Shown here piece by piece: positions 34,763-46,890 of a stretch of 64,000 bases of DNA. Position 1 is the stretch's first letter. Every line of letters begins with the position of its first letter. Source of the DNA: Brachionus plicatilis (lineage: Eukaryota > Rotifera > Eurotatoria > Ploima > Brachionidae). Both the position numbers and the translations under genes were made by a program. Below the pieces are notes generated by a model. The model had not been told where the DNA came from. It saw nothing but the letters and a program-made list of their open reading frames with translations, and did no database searches. The stretch spans positions 605,770 to 669,769 of the forward strand of contig QEOQ01000180.1 of assembly GCA_010279815.1 (NCBI GenBank). Direction: 5' to 3'.

Positions 34763-36555
34763 TTTTTTCTAAAATTTTAAATTTTAACTTTTTCAATTTA
34801 TTCCCTAGGCTTGGAAAACAAAAATAAAGCTTTGTTTGCTTGAATCGAAACTGAGAAAGAAAATAGGATTTAATAGATTTTTAAAACCTTGAAATTTTTA
34901 ATTAGCAAACGGAAATTTTTAATGAATTTATTCTTTTATAAAATATTTTGCGTCTTGACAAAAGTAGAAACAGAACTAAATTTATTTAAACAAAATTCCA
35001 AGTATTTGTATGCCATGAGCAACAAAAAAACAAAAACGATCAGACCGTGCCTTTATCTTAAACTGTTTTTTATTTAAAGCCAATACAGCCAAGTTGCTTT
35101 GACGATATATTTTTTTGAATGTGGAAAATCATAAAAATTTAACTATTGCATAAACTTTTTATTTTAAATAAAAAACACATCAAAATAAAATGATATAAAT
35201 AGCATTTACTATTTTGTTTTTTTTTAAACAAGATGAAATAATGAACATCAACATTATTTTAGTTGAGCTTCATTACTTCACCACTTGGCTTCTTAAAACA
35301 CTTATTCCATTAGCAAGCTTTAAATATTTTGCTAAGTAGTTGATATTCATAGGCCTACACAATCATTAATTATTTTATTTAAGAAACTTTTAGACTATTT
35401 TTTTTAAGTTTTATTCTGGAAAATTTTAGAAAAAATAAAAACTCAATTAAAATTTTTTATAAGCTGTATTGACTAGATGTATAATATCAAAAGTGAACAT
35501 ATAGACATGTTAAAATTGCTCCTTCAGGTCTGAAAAACACTCGAGAGAGCTCTTATGGTTTGCTATTTTTGGTATTGGCTTAATCAATCTTGGATTAATT
35601 TCATTACGTGTTTGTTTATAGTTTACCTGTTAAATTCATCTTTAAATTTTTTTATTTATTTAGATAAAAAAATGCAAAAGAAATTCACGTAGACACAATG
35701 ATGAAGACCCATGGGTGAAATATTTTAATTGGTTTTTTTTTAATTTATACCAATAAAGTCTTCTTTTCCAAATTAGAATGTACTCTTTTATTCAGGAAAT
35801 TTGAATTTATAAAAAAATACATTAAATTTGTGCACCTTGTTTTTTAGAGTTTTTATAAAAATATAGCAAATTTAGATCTTATTTTCTTAAAAAACAGCCA
35901 AACGACTAAAATAATTATTGTTTACACATTATTTTGATAAATTATTTGAAACTTTCAATTTAAGAAATAAAGATTAAATAATTTCTGGCGTTGGCTTGGT
36001 AACAGTTGATATTATTTTTTATGAGATTAATCTTTTATTAGTTCCATTCAATAACAAAAATTTCTTTAAAAAAATAAAATATTTACTTTCTTGATAAATA
36101 GTTTCAAAAATTTTATAAACTCTTTTTTTTATTTAAAATTTTCATTCTTTTCTTTTTTCTACAATACGAATTTAATTTCTCTAAAAACAAATCACGTATT
36201 ACTTTTGAATATAATATGCATTATAAGTTTATATTAAGTTCTAGAATTAAATTTTCTTGAGAATACTTTTCGGGAAAAAAAAACTAATAAACTGCTCGAA
36301 AAAATATTAGCTTTTCAATTTTTAGATATTAAAATTAAATTTTTGGCCAAAAAATTGTGAATTTTAATTCAATTAAATCAAGTTTGATATTAAGAGTATT
36401 ATTCAAGTAGTTTTAAAATCATATTTTATTTTCTGCATTTATGTTATTATATTTATTAGCTTGATAAAATAATATTTTAAATGAAACATAAAAGTGAAAA
36501 TGAAAGTAATTTAAAATTTATTCTGAACAAAAAAAAACGGCTAATAAAAATGTAT
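34763..36555. other. Intergenic, no gene recognised
   Basis: AT-rich spacer between the Tau-like gene and TTC29. The short frame 34889-35077 has no recognisable content. Confidence 0.4.
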
Positions 36556-38388
36556 TTATTCTTTCTTTTGATCATCTTGAACATCTTTTAGGACTTCTTC
36601 GAGCTCTGGCTCATATTTCCAAGTTAAAATATTGGTGATCGTTTTTCGGCTAGCAAGTTCCACATTCATATTAAAATATTTTAAATTTGCGTGAGCTTTT
36701 GCAAGACCAACTAGCACCCGATTGTTTTCTAGCTGATCATTCAGATTTAGTTGACGAGAATTGTCGAATGCTTTTTTCGAATAAGCAGCGGCTTGTTCAT
36801 ATTTACCCTTAAAATTTTAAATAAAAAAAATTTAAATTAAAATAAAATTTTTCCTACCATTGCATTATAAATATTGGCTAGACAATTACAAGCTCTGGAA
36901 AACTGTTTGTCCATTTTTTTAGCATCTTTTAAATACTTTTCCAAATACTCGATACTTTTGTCTATTTGTCCCATTCTAAAAACAATTTTACACCATTTTA
37001 AATTGAAAAAAAAATATATGTTTACTTTTCGTGACATTTAGCGATGGCTTCTGAAGCGATACCAAAATTTTCTTCATCTTTGTCTCTCTTGGATATGTCA
37101 AAATAATTTTTATAGCATGCCAAAGCTGTGTCCAGATCCTTGTTTTCTGTGTACGCATCACCAAGTAAAAAACTAGCATGTCCTTCCAGAGAACCGATAA
37201 AGCCTTTTTGACACAACAATTTAATAAATTGCAAAACTAATTAAAGTGATAAAATTACTGCTCTTGCAGACTTGGTATGCCTTGGTCAATAAGTCAATTT
37301 TTTCTTGGGCAATAGGCGAATATCTGTCCGCAATTATCCTAAAGATGCGCTGCAGATGAATACAAGCATCAACAAAAATAGTCGGTGATTCTAAATTTTT
37401 CAAATGATCCTCGGCATATTGATAGCGAATTTTGTGCAAATTCTCAACTTGGTTTTTGGTAAAAGCTTTTGACCTGTTTAAAAAGAACCAGTCTTTTCCA
37501 TTGCTCAAATTGTAACATTCTTGAAAATGCTCCATGGCATTTAAATACGACTCTCTGACTTTTTCAGACTTTGCCGTGTAATCGGTAGCTATTAAATTTA
37601 ATTTTCATATCATTTTTCAAATTTTAACTAATTTACTTTGTCTTTCATGAGCAAGACCAAGATTTGAATGGGCTTCGGCCAAAAATTGGTCATCAAGATT
37701 GTGCGATTTGTCTTGAACAATATTAAGGCACTTTTCGAAAAAATAATCTGATAACCAAGCATCATCTTTTAGCAGAAAATAATTTGCCAAATCACTATAA
37801 TTGATATAAACTTTCTTAAATTCATCTAATTTTAAAATTTAAAAAATTGTAGCCTTAAAAAAAAAAAAAAGAGTTACTTGTTCTTTCGCTTGATTCTGCA
37901 TCGGTCAATTTGTTGCATAAATACTCGAGTTTTTCGTGTTCGTTGTCCAGTAGAGGTCTGTCCCAGACCGGATGTTCCGAACCAACTCTATATCTGTCCT
38001 GAATTTGTAGTTTTAATATAAAATCTAGCTCACGAAATGATTTGTGATATCCATCTTTGAGCATTTCGACGCATAGCTGCTTTTTGAATGTATTTTTTAG
38101 TCTTAAATTTTAATTTAAAAATATTAGATAAAAAATGTTTATTAAGCTTACTTTTCTTTTTCATATCTGTCCAATAATTGCTGTCTGTGGTGGTTAAGGG
38201 TTTTTTCTTTGGAAATTTTGTCTTCGAGTATGTCCTGAAATTTAAGATTAGAAAATTGGTCAAACTTTTTTGCATTGTGGAGATACCTCTCTGAAAGGTG
38301 GCTTTTTTGGAGCGATCCATTTGGTCGGAAGATTTGTTTCTTTTATTTTTCCGACAAATGAGTTCTGTTTTGATGCCAGTGATGTCAT
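36556..38388 (-). CDS. TTC29: TTC29-like tetratricopeptide repeat protein
   Basis: TTC29 is an axonemal/ciliary TPR protein needed for motile cilia and flagella. The model starts MTSLASKQNSFVGKIKETNL at 38388 and splices through about seven exons (about 38155-38240, 37880-38100, 37640-37830, 37260-37590, 37028-37235, 36860-36976, 36556-36810). Diagnostic blocks are VEMLKDGYHKSFRELDFIL, matching the family motif V-M-L-GYHKSF-EL, then HSNLGLAHER, HASFLLGDAYTENKDLDTAL, GIASEAIAKCHEK, IEYLEKYLKDAKKM, CNCLANIYNAMGKYEQAAAY and VLVGLAKAHANL. TPR helices fill the C-terminal two thirds, and total length (about 500 aa) fits. No catalytic role is expected. The gene supports an organism with motile cilia. 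Confidence 0.88.
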
Positions 38389-39279
38389 TATTAATTATAC
38401 CCTTTTTATGATAAAGATAGTTAACAATTATCAATTTTTATTTCATATTAGTTTTACAAATATAATTTTATATTCTGACTTAAGTTTGTTGAAGGTTTCT
38501 ATGGAAACATTTTAAAAATAATTTAACATTTTATTTTAAAATTTAAATAAAAATGCATAGCTATAATTTGTGTATGATTTTAACCTGTATTTTGCAACTA
38601 GAAATTTAAATACAAAAAAAAAGCTAAAATAATTATTTAATAAAATCACATTAAAAATATTTTTAGGCTTGTATTAAATAGATCAATATTTAAAATTAAA
38701 AAGTGAGTTTTTCATTCTTTATTTATTTTTATTGTAAAATATGATTGATAAAAATTTAAAAAAAGATGATTTTAAAATAAGATTTTTAATCATGATTTCT
38801 ACAGTGATTGAGATCCCACACAGGCCCATCAGATGTATAGAAATGAATAAAAGTCTATCCAGGAGTCGGTTTGGCAGAGTTTCTATGCTTTATTTGGCAT
38901 GTCCTTTTTACGTTTTTCACTAGTTGTCACCAGTAGAAGCAGGGGGTAGTTGTGCATTCATTAAAAACACTTGCTGGAACAAAATTTTATTTAGGAAAGT
39001 TTTTCAGTTTCTTTTTCTTTTCTTTAATATCACCATAATTTAGAAAATCTAAAATTCAAATACTGAAGACTCTGTTCTTGAATTGATCTACAGTTTTCTA
39101 TTGCATTTTTTTCACATTTTGCATTATTTTTCTATTATTCTATTTCTAGATCTCAGAATTATCAAATGAGTCCGTCACATAGTTGGGAAAATTTCAAGCA
39201 ATAGGGATCTAAAGAACTGTTTTTATTCATAAAAATTAAATCTTTTTAAAGACAAAATCATTATTTTTTTTCAAATTCA
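38389..39279. other. Gene-poor spacer, upstream of TTC29
   Basis: AT-rich. A slightly GC-richer patch at 38810-38960 (ACACAGGCCCATCAGATGTA; CACCAGTAGAAGCAGGGGGT) has no open frame of interest and could be repeat debris. Confidence 0.35.
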
Positions 39280-39410
39280 AATTTTAAGTCAAAATTAGCA
39301 TTCACGGCCGAAGCGATCAAATTGAATTTTTATCATGCTATGTGGTTATGATCGCGGCCACATGAATTTTTGTCCGACAGGAAAAATTGAGAATTGACTT
39401 TAAAAATATT
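39280..39410. repeat. Dispersed repeat, copy 2 (see 6885-7015)
   Basis: Shares TTTTAAGTCAAAATTAGCAT, a CGGCCGAAGCGATCAAATTG core and GACAGGAAAAATTGAGAATT with the copy in the PGM2 intron. The order is conserved and the spacing slightly different. Confidence 0.4.
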
Positions 39411-39573
39411 TAAAAAAAGTCTATGACTTGGTGATTCATAGAAAAATAAGTTCAATTTAGAAAACAATTTTATATAAGTTTTGTGAAATTCAGTACAAAA
39501 TGATAAAAAATTTAATAAATTTTTTTCTAAAAGTTAAAAATTAGTTCTGTGAATGCAACATGATGCAAAATTA

Positions 39574-39707
39574 AAAGTTGCATCAACTATCAAGGCCTGC
39601 TAAATTCTTCAAATTAAGCAGAAATTAGATTTCAATAAAATCGAGCGTAGTGCATTTTGCAGAGATTTTGCACATCGTTAGCAGACTTTGACAGTTGATA
39701 CAACTTT
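39574..39707. repeat. Foldback repeat, relative of the 46-kb element
   Basis: The left arm AAAGTTGCATCAACTATCAA pairs with the right arm TTGACAGTTGATACAACTTT. The surrounding TTTTGTGAAATTCAGTAC, TGCAGAGATTTTGCACA and TTAGTTCTGTGAATGCAAC resemble the element at 46140-46492, so this is probably a decayed member of that family extending over about 39470-39740. Confidence 0.5.
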
Positions 39708-39740
39708 GAATGTTACACATATCAAATTGATTATTTTTTT

Positions 39741-42700
39741 ATTAAATTTCAATTTCATTCAATTTTTTATCATTTTTTTCTGTTCTTTTGAAATGAACTT
39801 CACTTACATAACTCTAAAAGATAGAAATAAAAATTCAAGTAATCGCTGATTCATTTGATTACTTGAAATCAAACGATGAAAATTTACTTTTTTTCTGTAT
39901 TGAATACTAACATTCTTGAAGAATACCTCATTCAATTTGTCAACATTGTCTTACGGTTTTACCCTCAATTTCCGGTCCAATGACTTTTTCAGAATCATCT
40001 AATTTATTAATTTAGGACTTATCCGGCCATTAGTAGTGACGCCCTTTTTTTTACTTCAAAATAAAATAAAATTTTAAAATTTTCCTTGAACAAAAAATGA
40101 ATTTTGTACAATTTTATTTTATTTTCGACGAAGCTTCAAGGAATGACTTTGGGTTATCTGAAAATTAGAGAATTCGTTCAAATTACTTTATCCCTACGGC
40201 CACTTATTTATCTATATCGATGGATTTTGGTCCAGATCATTAACGAAATGTGACAACTAAGAAATTAAGATGTCACAAGCATCAAGGAAAATAAGATTTC
40301 CGGAATACTTTTTTCATTTTTTAGGGTTTAAGTAATATTTTTTAATTTTAATTATTATTTTTAAATAAAAATTACTTTATAAAAAGTAAAATAAGCATTT
40401 ATTTTTAAAATTTTATTAAAAAAATTAATAAAATAACCAGTGCTTATAAAAACCACAGATTTATCAACTTTTTTGTGAAATAGAAAAATTTTCATTTTGC
40501 AAGATTGAATTAAAAAATTTTGATTAAAATTGAATTGAATGTTATTTTTTTATGATAACAATATTAATTTAAAATTAAAAAATTTAAGAGATAATATGGA
40601 AAATTTGAAAAATTTTTATTTTTTTTTACTATTTAAAAAAAAAGAACAAGATAGATTGATCTGAAGAAAAAGAGTGATAAATACTTGAAATTAAAATTAG
40701 CATTTTAATTTTAATAAATTATAAAGAAAGATATTTTTATCTATTTTTTTAACTTTACAAAGGCTTCACTAAGGCATTCATTATAGTAAAATAAACAATC
40801 AAAATTCCAATCTACAATCTATAGTATAATTATGTGATCAATAATTTATTCATTTAATAATTATAGTTATAAGCTACCCAGTATTATTAACAAGATATGA
40901 GGCTCATAGACTTGCATAAAAAATTAATTACTGTAGTTAAATTTATTCTGAAAAATTGATTTCTTGTAACTTTGATGATTCGCTCAATTTGTAGAATATT
41001 TTGAAAAATTAAATGTAAATTAAACGTAAAAATATATCCTAAATAATTTAATTGGAAAAAAAATTGACCAATATGTTTAATAATGCCTTCAATTGGTACA
41101 ATAGGTAACAAAAAAATAAACAGTGGTGCTATAATCTTACTATTCTTGCTAATTATTCGTAATGTTACTATTTTTGGCATAATTTGTCTCAATTATTTAT
41201 GGAAACCAATCGTCATTATAGGGGATGTTTAGTAAATTTGCGCTAAAAAATGGGGAAATCAAAAAATTCCAAAATGAAGCCAATTTATTTTGAAAAATTT
41301 TTTTTTTCAAAATTTATTAAAAAATCTAAGTGTATTTCATATAAGAACCATTTTATAGTTTTTTTTTAATATTTACAAAGCTAAAAATTTATGAATTATT
41401 TCTTTAACAGCACTATAAAAAATAAAGTATTAATTGGTTATACTTTACATTATATTGATTTTAGTGTACTCTATAATTTCGTGACTTTAAAGCATGATTA
41501 TTTAGGGGATAATAACATGAAAGGTTAGAATATTTAAATTTTTGAAGTTAATTATATTGAAAAAAAGTTAACTTTTCAATATATATTGAGATATTATTAT
41601 TAATAAAAATAATAATAATCGTAATCTATTATGTATTTCGGTTTCCGGATTATGATTATTTATTTTCAATTTACGCCAATTCTGGCGATGATAACATTTT
41701 TAAAGAAAACTAATCTGATAATATGAATTGAGTAGAAATGAACGTTTTTGTTAATTTTATTTGAGATAATATTATCACGCTTTGATACTTGTGGTTTTTT
41801 CTATTCAAAATTAGCTTTTAAAGCATCTCACCATTAAAATGTTGATTCCCTTGTTTTTTAAAGCAGCAATGTCACCAATATTATAGTATTTTTAAATTGC
41901 CTAGCCTGCTTAATGAATAGATATTGGGTTTTAATGCTGCATTAAGTCTTTTTATTTGAAAAAGAAAAAAACTAAAAGCAATTAAAGATTTTTTTTTAAT
42001 TTTTATTTTTTAAAAAGTGTTCCGGTACTTATATTGAGATGAATTAAATTTTAAAATATTGTTTTAGTGCAGCACCAAATATGAAAAATTTTTTCTTTTT
42101 TTTTTAATTTTTTTTGGTTAAATTCCTTATCAGACCAGATGATCTTCCCTTTTTTTTGATGCTTTTTTTTTGATGATGAATAATATCATTAATTACATCA
42201 TTTAATCTCAAAAAATCACGCGTTTAATAGAAAGCCATTTTAAGAATTGAACATCAGTGATTAAGTAAATTTTTTGTCAAACTGAATGTATCAATTGAGA
42301 TTGAATAATTTTAAAGACGAATTTGGAGCTAAAAAAAGCACAGAAGTCTCGAAATTTTATTAGAATTTTGAAAAATTTTCTCCTGTTCCATTGCTCTTAA
42401 ATCCATTATACTTATAATTAAATTTGTTTTATAAATCGATTTTTAAAAGTTAGAATCTAAAATAAATTTCTTTTCAAAGCTATCATGTTACCAAAATTTT
42501 CAATAATCTCGTTAAAAATTTTAGTTTTAGTAAGATTAAAAGAAGTATCATTATTTTTTGTAAGTGAACTAAAAATTCTGTTCTTTTAAAATAAATTCTA
42601 AAGAATAAAATTTCATAATCTAATTGATTGTTTAAAAAAAATGTAATCTAGAAACAATGGAAAATAGAAAATAAAACAAATTTTGATAAACTAGCATAGG

Positions 42701-43512
42701 AACATCAAACAATTTTTTTTACTAATATAAAATCAACATTATTTAACAAAGTATTTTTTCTAAGTAAATAAATTTAGCATAGAAATCGGAAATTTTGTAC
42801 TATTCAATACAACAAGTCGATTAACCCAAGTGGCTTCAACTAAAACCATTTATTCTTAGCAATTATTAGAAATAATCTTTAGAAGAAAAAAATTCTAATA
42901 ATTTTATTGTGGTATTAATCACTTTTTCGCAAATAAATTATAAAAAATTTTATAATTCAAGACAAATATAGTTGAATCATTTAAATTCTTATATAAAAAC
43001 CTAATAAGCAAATTCTAGAAAATTCATTTCTATAAAATACACCAATTTCACTACTAAAAAAAACCTTTCTGAATATCTAGCATTTTTCACATTTATGCCG
43101 ACATGAGTACTCAAGTGAATGACCAAGCGAAAAATGGAACAAAAACATCCAAGATAACCAATTTAAATTATTTCAAAAATAAATTATAATAAGATTTAAT
43201 AGACTAAAAGCATAGCGATTTTTTTTTATTAAAAATTATTTCAATTCTAATTATAATATGCATAAATGCTTCTTTATAGCTACGACTTGTTTGAGTAAAT
43301 GAATTTTGCAACTATATTCACATCAAAATAAAGAAATTTTCTCGTTTCGACTTTTTCTAATCCATATAGAATCAATCTGAAAGAGATAATTATGTGCAAG
43401 GAGTCTAGTTAATCTATTTTCATAGGGCTTCTTCATCACTGGGATACTTTGTTCGAAATTTGTCAAAGTTGAAGATCTAAGAATTTTTCTCATTTCTAGA
43501 TTTAAATCGAAA
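39741..43512. other. Gene-poor AT-rich region
   Basis: About 3.8 kb with no supported gene on either strand. The minus-strand frame at 40887-41192 is Ile/Phe-rich, but in this base composition that is expected by chance. No repeat boundaries were resolved. Confidence 0.4.
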
Positions 43513-44829
43513 ATGACTACCACTGCTAGACGAAGGCTGATGCGAGATTTCAAAAGACTCCAAGATGACCCTCCGGTTGGTGTGAGTGGCGCGCCAACAG
43601 ACAACAACATAATGCTTTGGAACGCTGTCATTTTCGGGTAAGCACCCACTTCACCTTGTTTCAAATAAAAAAATTCTAAACAAAAATTCAAGTCCACACG
43701 ACACCCCCTTTGAAGATGGCACTTTCAAACTTACTTTAGTTTTTACCGAAGAGTACCCGAACAAACCACCGACAGTTAGATTTGTGTCCAAAATGTTCCA
43801 TCCAAATGGTAATGACAAAAAAAAAAAAAAAAAATTTAAATTATTTATTATTAAAATTTAAGTTTATGCCGATGGTGGTATTTGTTTAGATATACTTCAA
43901 AATCGCTGGAGTCCTACTTATGACGTATCGGCCATTCTCACATCAATACAAGTAATTGACAAGATTTTTTTCTCTTTGACTTGATTAAACGCTTAGTCCC
44001 CATTTCCACATTGACTTGAGTATAAAAATTTAACTTTAAGTCACTATTACACGATCCGAATCCGAATAGTCCAGCGAACAATGAGGCAGCTCAGTTGTTC
44101 CGTGAAAACAAACGCGAGTATGAAAAACGAGTGCAGCAAATTGTTCAGGAGTCGTGGCTGGATGATTCAGACGATGAGTCCGAACAGAATAAAAACGAAG
44201 AGCCAAAATAAAAAAATCGAAAAAGCAAGCATAAATGCACAAAATAATAAACTTTTTTTTAAAAATTTATTTATATTTTTGTCGATCTTAAAATGTAATT
44301 AAGAAAAATAAATAGCTAAATACGAAAAGAAAGTCTTTAAATCAGGACGAACGACATTTAGCCAAAATTAGATTTACAGTCCGGCCTAAACAATCCAGCG
44401 CATCAACTTCAATTTAAATTCAACTTTTAAATTTAAATTTACCGAACTTAAGTTCTTATTTGTACAATTAAATTAAGAGAAAATTAAATACATTTTTGTG
44501 CTTTAAATAAATTAATATGAATAAAATTTAAACAAAACAATGTCTATTACTGTTGTTCGTCTGTTTTAAGCTTTCTTATTTTGGCTATTCTGTAAATAAA
44601 GACTTTAAATTAATTGTTCTCTATTTATTAAATTTTTCTTTTTAACTCAGACTAAGCTTTAATCAAATTAAAAGTGACTTTTTTTTCAACATTTGAATTT
44701 AAGTCCCTTTTGGACGAACCGAATCCAAATTCGCCTGCGAATAACGAAGCTGCTAATATCTATCAAACAAATAAAAAAGAATACAGGAAAAGAGTTCGTC
44801 ATATTGTTGAAATAAGCTGGATGAATTAG
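43513..44829 (+). CDS. UBE2A: RAD6/UBE2A-type ubiquitin-conjugating enzyme with alternative last exons
   Basis: An E2 that, with RAD18, monoubiquitinates PCNA, and with RNF20/40 (Bre1) targets histone H2B. Exons 1-3 (43513-43637, 43693-43808, 43863-43951) encode 110 codons from [20 protein letters not shown] through [18 protein letters not shown] and the active-site region [15 protein letters not shown] (Cys88). Exon 3 ends in phase 0 at a GTAATT donor. Two acceptors can follow. Exon 4a (44041-44211) starts [20 protein letters not shown] and ends with the acidic tail [16 protein letters not shown], giving 166 aa. Exon 4b (44704-44829) starts [20 protein letters not shown] and ends EISWMN, giving 151 aa, the usual animal length. 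Both exons look intact and both are preceded by a pyrimidine-rich tract. Confidence 0.95.
44041..44211 (+). CDS. RAD6 alternative last exon 4a (acidic tail)
   Basis: Encodes 56 residues: the conserved E2 C-terminal helices plus a 16-residue Asp/Glu-rich extension. Budding-yeast Rad6 also carries an acidic tail that influences histone ubiquitination, whereas human UBE2A and UBE2B lack one. Possible polyadenylation signals (AATAAA-like) occur at 44246 and 44307, before exon 4b. Confidence 0.9.
   Translation, partial: SLLHDPNPNSPANNEAAQLFRENKREYEKRVQQIVQESWLDDSDDESEQNKNEEPK
44704..44829 (+). CDS. RAD6 alternative last exon 4b (short tail)
   Basis: Encodes 41 residues and a TAG. The first 17 residues differ from exon 4a at only two positions, and the helices are then more diverged ([14 protein letters not shown] against [14 protein letters not shown]). 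Frame, acceptor and stop are intact, consistent with purifying selection on an old tandem exon duplication. Confidence 0.88.
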   Translation, partial: SLLDEPNPNSPANNEAANIYQTNKKEYRKRVRHIVEISWMN

Positions 44830-45059
44830 ACAAAATGCTCTTTTTTTTCACTAATTTTAAAATTTTTTGATGTAGACTTAAAAATTAAGGGATATGTAAA
44901 AATATAATGTAAGGTAATGACATTAAAAAAAACAAAAAATATTCATGTTATTAAAATTAAATTTATTTCATTAAATGCTTATAAATAAACAAAAAATAAA
45001 TTTCCCAAAATTTTTGTTAAAATAGTGAGCTGACTACTTTTTTTTGAAATTCAAGACTT

Positions 45060-45620
45060 CTTTGTTCTTTTTAACTTATCTTGGCACCATCTTGTAGAAT
45101 TTATATTCCTCTAATTTACTATCTAAATTCCCAGTCCTTGGTCGTAACAATATTTAAAAATATATTTGAAAACCTTCTCCCCTACACAAGGACCAAATGT
45201 AATTTTTTTGCATTTGTGACAAGTAAAGCTCGATTTATTTCCAATACAAAGTCTAATTTGACAATTTTTTTTCAGATAATGAAAATTAATCAGGCTCAGT
45301 ACTTGCTAATTTGTGTTTAAGGATGTACGCTTTTTTATATACCATGTCTTATTTCTTGCCATAAATTTTCCAATCATAATCACTTCATAAATTCTTGACC
45401 GCATTGCTTTGAGAGGAGCATTTGGGTATAAAAAACCTCTTACATAAAGTAAACCGGTGAAATTTAGTATGTCTTCTTTTATTATATCCTTCAATCTTAC
45501 CTATATCGTTCCATTATTCGAAGTTCTGTCTATGCTAGCTTTTTCAGTTTCTACATTATCAGAGTCTTTATCTAAATCACATTTAGTATTTGGTTGAATA
45601 GTTGTTTTCATTTCATCTTA
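45060..45620 (-). pseudogene. Degenerate transposase-like fragment
   Basis: On the minus strand, an open stretch around 45306-45494 (LNFTGLLYVRGFLYPNAPLK, then MRSRIYEVIMIGKFMARNKT) is followed by sequence with cysteine pairs, IRLCIGNKSSFTCHKCKK, then ITFGPCVGEK. A short helical region followed by a C-terminal CxxC cluster is reminiscent of piggyBac-type DDE transposases, but stops and frameshifts separate the blocks and no catalytic Asp triad is visible. Treat the family assignment as weak. Confidence 0.35.
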
Positions 45621-45659
45621 AATAATTATTAAAGTCGTCATTTTCTTTAAATTATCTTT

Positions 45660-45955
45660 AATAAAGACTACTAAATGAGTATAGACATAGACATTTCTAA
45701 GAAGTTCAAGCGCTTGGACGGCGTCTTTTTGTCTCTTTATGGCTCAATAGAGTATAAAAAGTGTAATTTAAAAAAAATTTTTTAAATTTCTTCTTTTTTC
45801 CTTAACTATCATATCCCTCTAGCTATTTCAAAATATCGTTTTTAATTTTCTTTTTATTACTTAGACTTATTTACTTATTTTTTTTTATATATTTTTATTC
45901 TGAAGAAGCATTAGCTCAGTACAGATAAGCAAATAAATAAATAAAGGAAATATTT
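45660..45955 (+). mobile_element. LINE 3' end remnant with (AAAT)n tail
   Basis: A short frame (FKRLDGVFLSLYGSIEYKKC) at about 45700-45766, then a T-rich 3' UTR, then GAAGCATTAGCTCAGTACAG and an (AAAT)n tail at 45931-45944. The tail type matches the LINE at 31421-32508. The reading frame is very short, so the family is uncertain. No target duplication was found. Confidence 0.5.
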
Positions 45956-46139
45956 AATTCGAGTAGATTTTGAAGTTTAAAAATTAATCAGCTTTGTCTT
46001 GAATTTTATTTTACAAAAAAAAGACAATATTTTTGGTGGGTCCAAAAACCCCTCTTGGATCTTATCGTATAATTCTTTTATACAGAAAAATTAAAAAATT
46101 TTCAAATAAAAATGCAATGCTTTCAAATCATAGTTTTGA

Positions 46140-46492
46140 GCCATTGTGAAATTTCATACAAAACTTCCAATACAAAAGTTAAAAAATTTTATAACTTTTG
46201 TTCTAAAAGTCAAAAACTTGTTCTGTAAATGAAACAAAGTGAAACAACTGTTGTTTCACCTTCTGCAGAAGTCTGCAAAATCTGTGCAAATAAATTCCGC
46301 TTTATTTTTAATACTTTTAAATAGGGTGCAATTTTGCAGAATTTGCACAGATTTTGCAGACTTCTGCAGAAGGTGAAACAACAGTTGTTTCACTTTGTTT
46401 CATTTACAGAACAAGTTTTTGACTTTTAGAACTAAAGTTATAAAATTGTTTAATTTTTGTATTGGAAGTTTTGTATGAAATTTCACGATGCC
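46140..46492. mobile_element. Foldback MITE with 9-bp target duplication
   Basis: A 353-bp near-perfect palindrome. The arms run from GCCATTGTGAAATTTCATAC to GTATGAAATTTCACGATGCC, with inner arms AAACAACTGTTGTTTCACCT and TGCAGAAGTCTGCAAAATCT. A perfect 9-bp duplication TAGTTTTGA lies at 46131-46139 and 46493-46501. Nine-base duplications point to a Mutator-like (MULE) or related superfamily. It has only a short unpaired centre of about 40-50 bp and no ORF. The ends resemble the GGTATTGTGAAATTCAAATA family at 50-56 kb. Confidence 0.85.
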
Positions 46493-46531
46493 TAGTTTTG
46501 ATAGAAATAAATTTGTCAAAATTGTTATGTA

Positions 46532-46888
46532 CAGTGGTGATTTGATAACAGTATTTTACGAAAAATTACGTTAAATACCGTAAATTAACCAAATTTTTCC
46601 ACATTTTACGTAAATTAACGTAAAATCCGAAAATTTGGTAAAATCCAAAATGGATTGATTAAAAATTGGTTAAAAAAATGGTTATTTTTTAATTGTTAAT
46701 GGAAAAAACTTTCCTAAATTTTCGATTTTTGGAGAAAAAGACATTTTTTCAAAAAATTTGAATTGGCCGTTTTGGATTTTACCAAATTTTCGGATTTTAC
46801 GTTAATTTACGTAAAATGTGGAGAAATTTGGTTAATTTAGGGTATTTTACGTAATTTTTCGTAAAATACAGTTATCAAATCAACACTG
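46532..46888. mobile_element. Tc1/mariner-like MITE (TA target)
   Basis: The ends are CAGTGGTGATTTGATAACAG and CTGTTATCAAATCAACACTG as read inward (right end CAGTTATCAAATCAACACTG). TA dinucleotides lie at 46530-46531 and 46889-46890. The arms of about 120 bp contain repeated TTACGTAAA/TTTACGT motifs. No ORF. It starts only 40 bp after the previous foldback element. Confidence 0.8.
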
Positions 46889-46890
46889 TA

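Noticed and set aside
40887..41192. 101-codon minus-strand frame rich in Ile/Phe resembling membrane segments
   Set aside because: In sequence this AT-rich, TTT/ATT codons give false hydrophobic stretches. No family motif and no splice partners.
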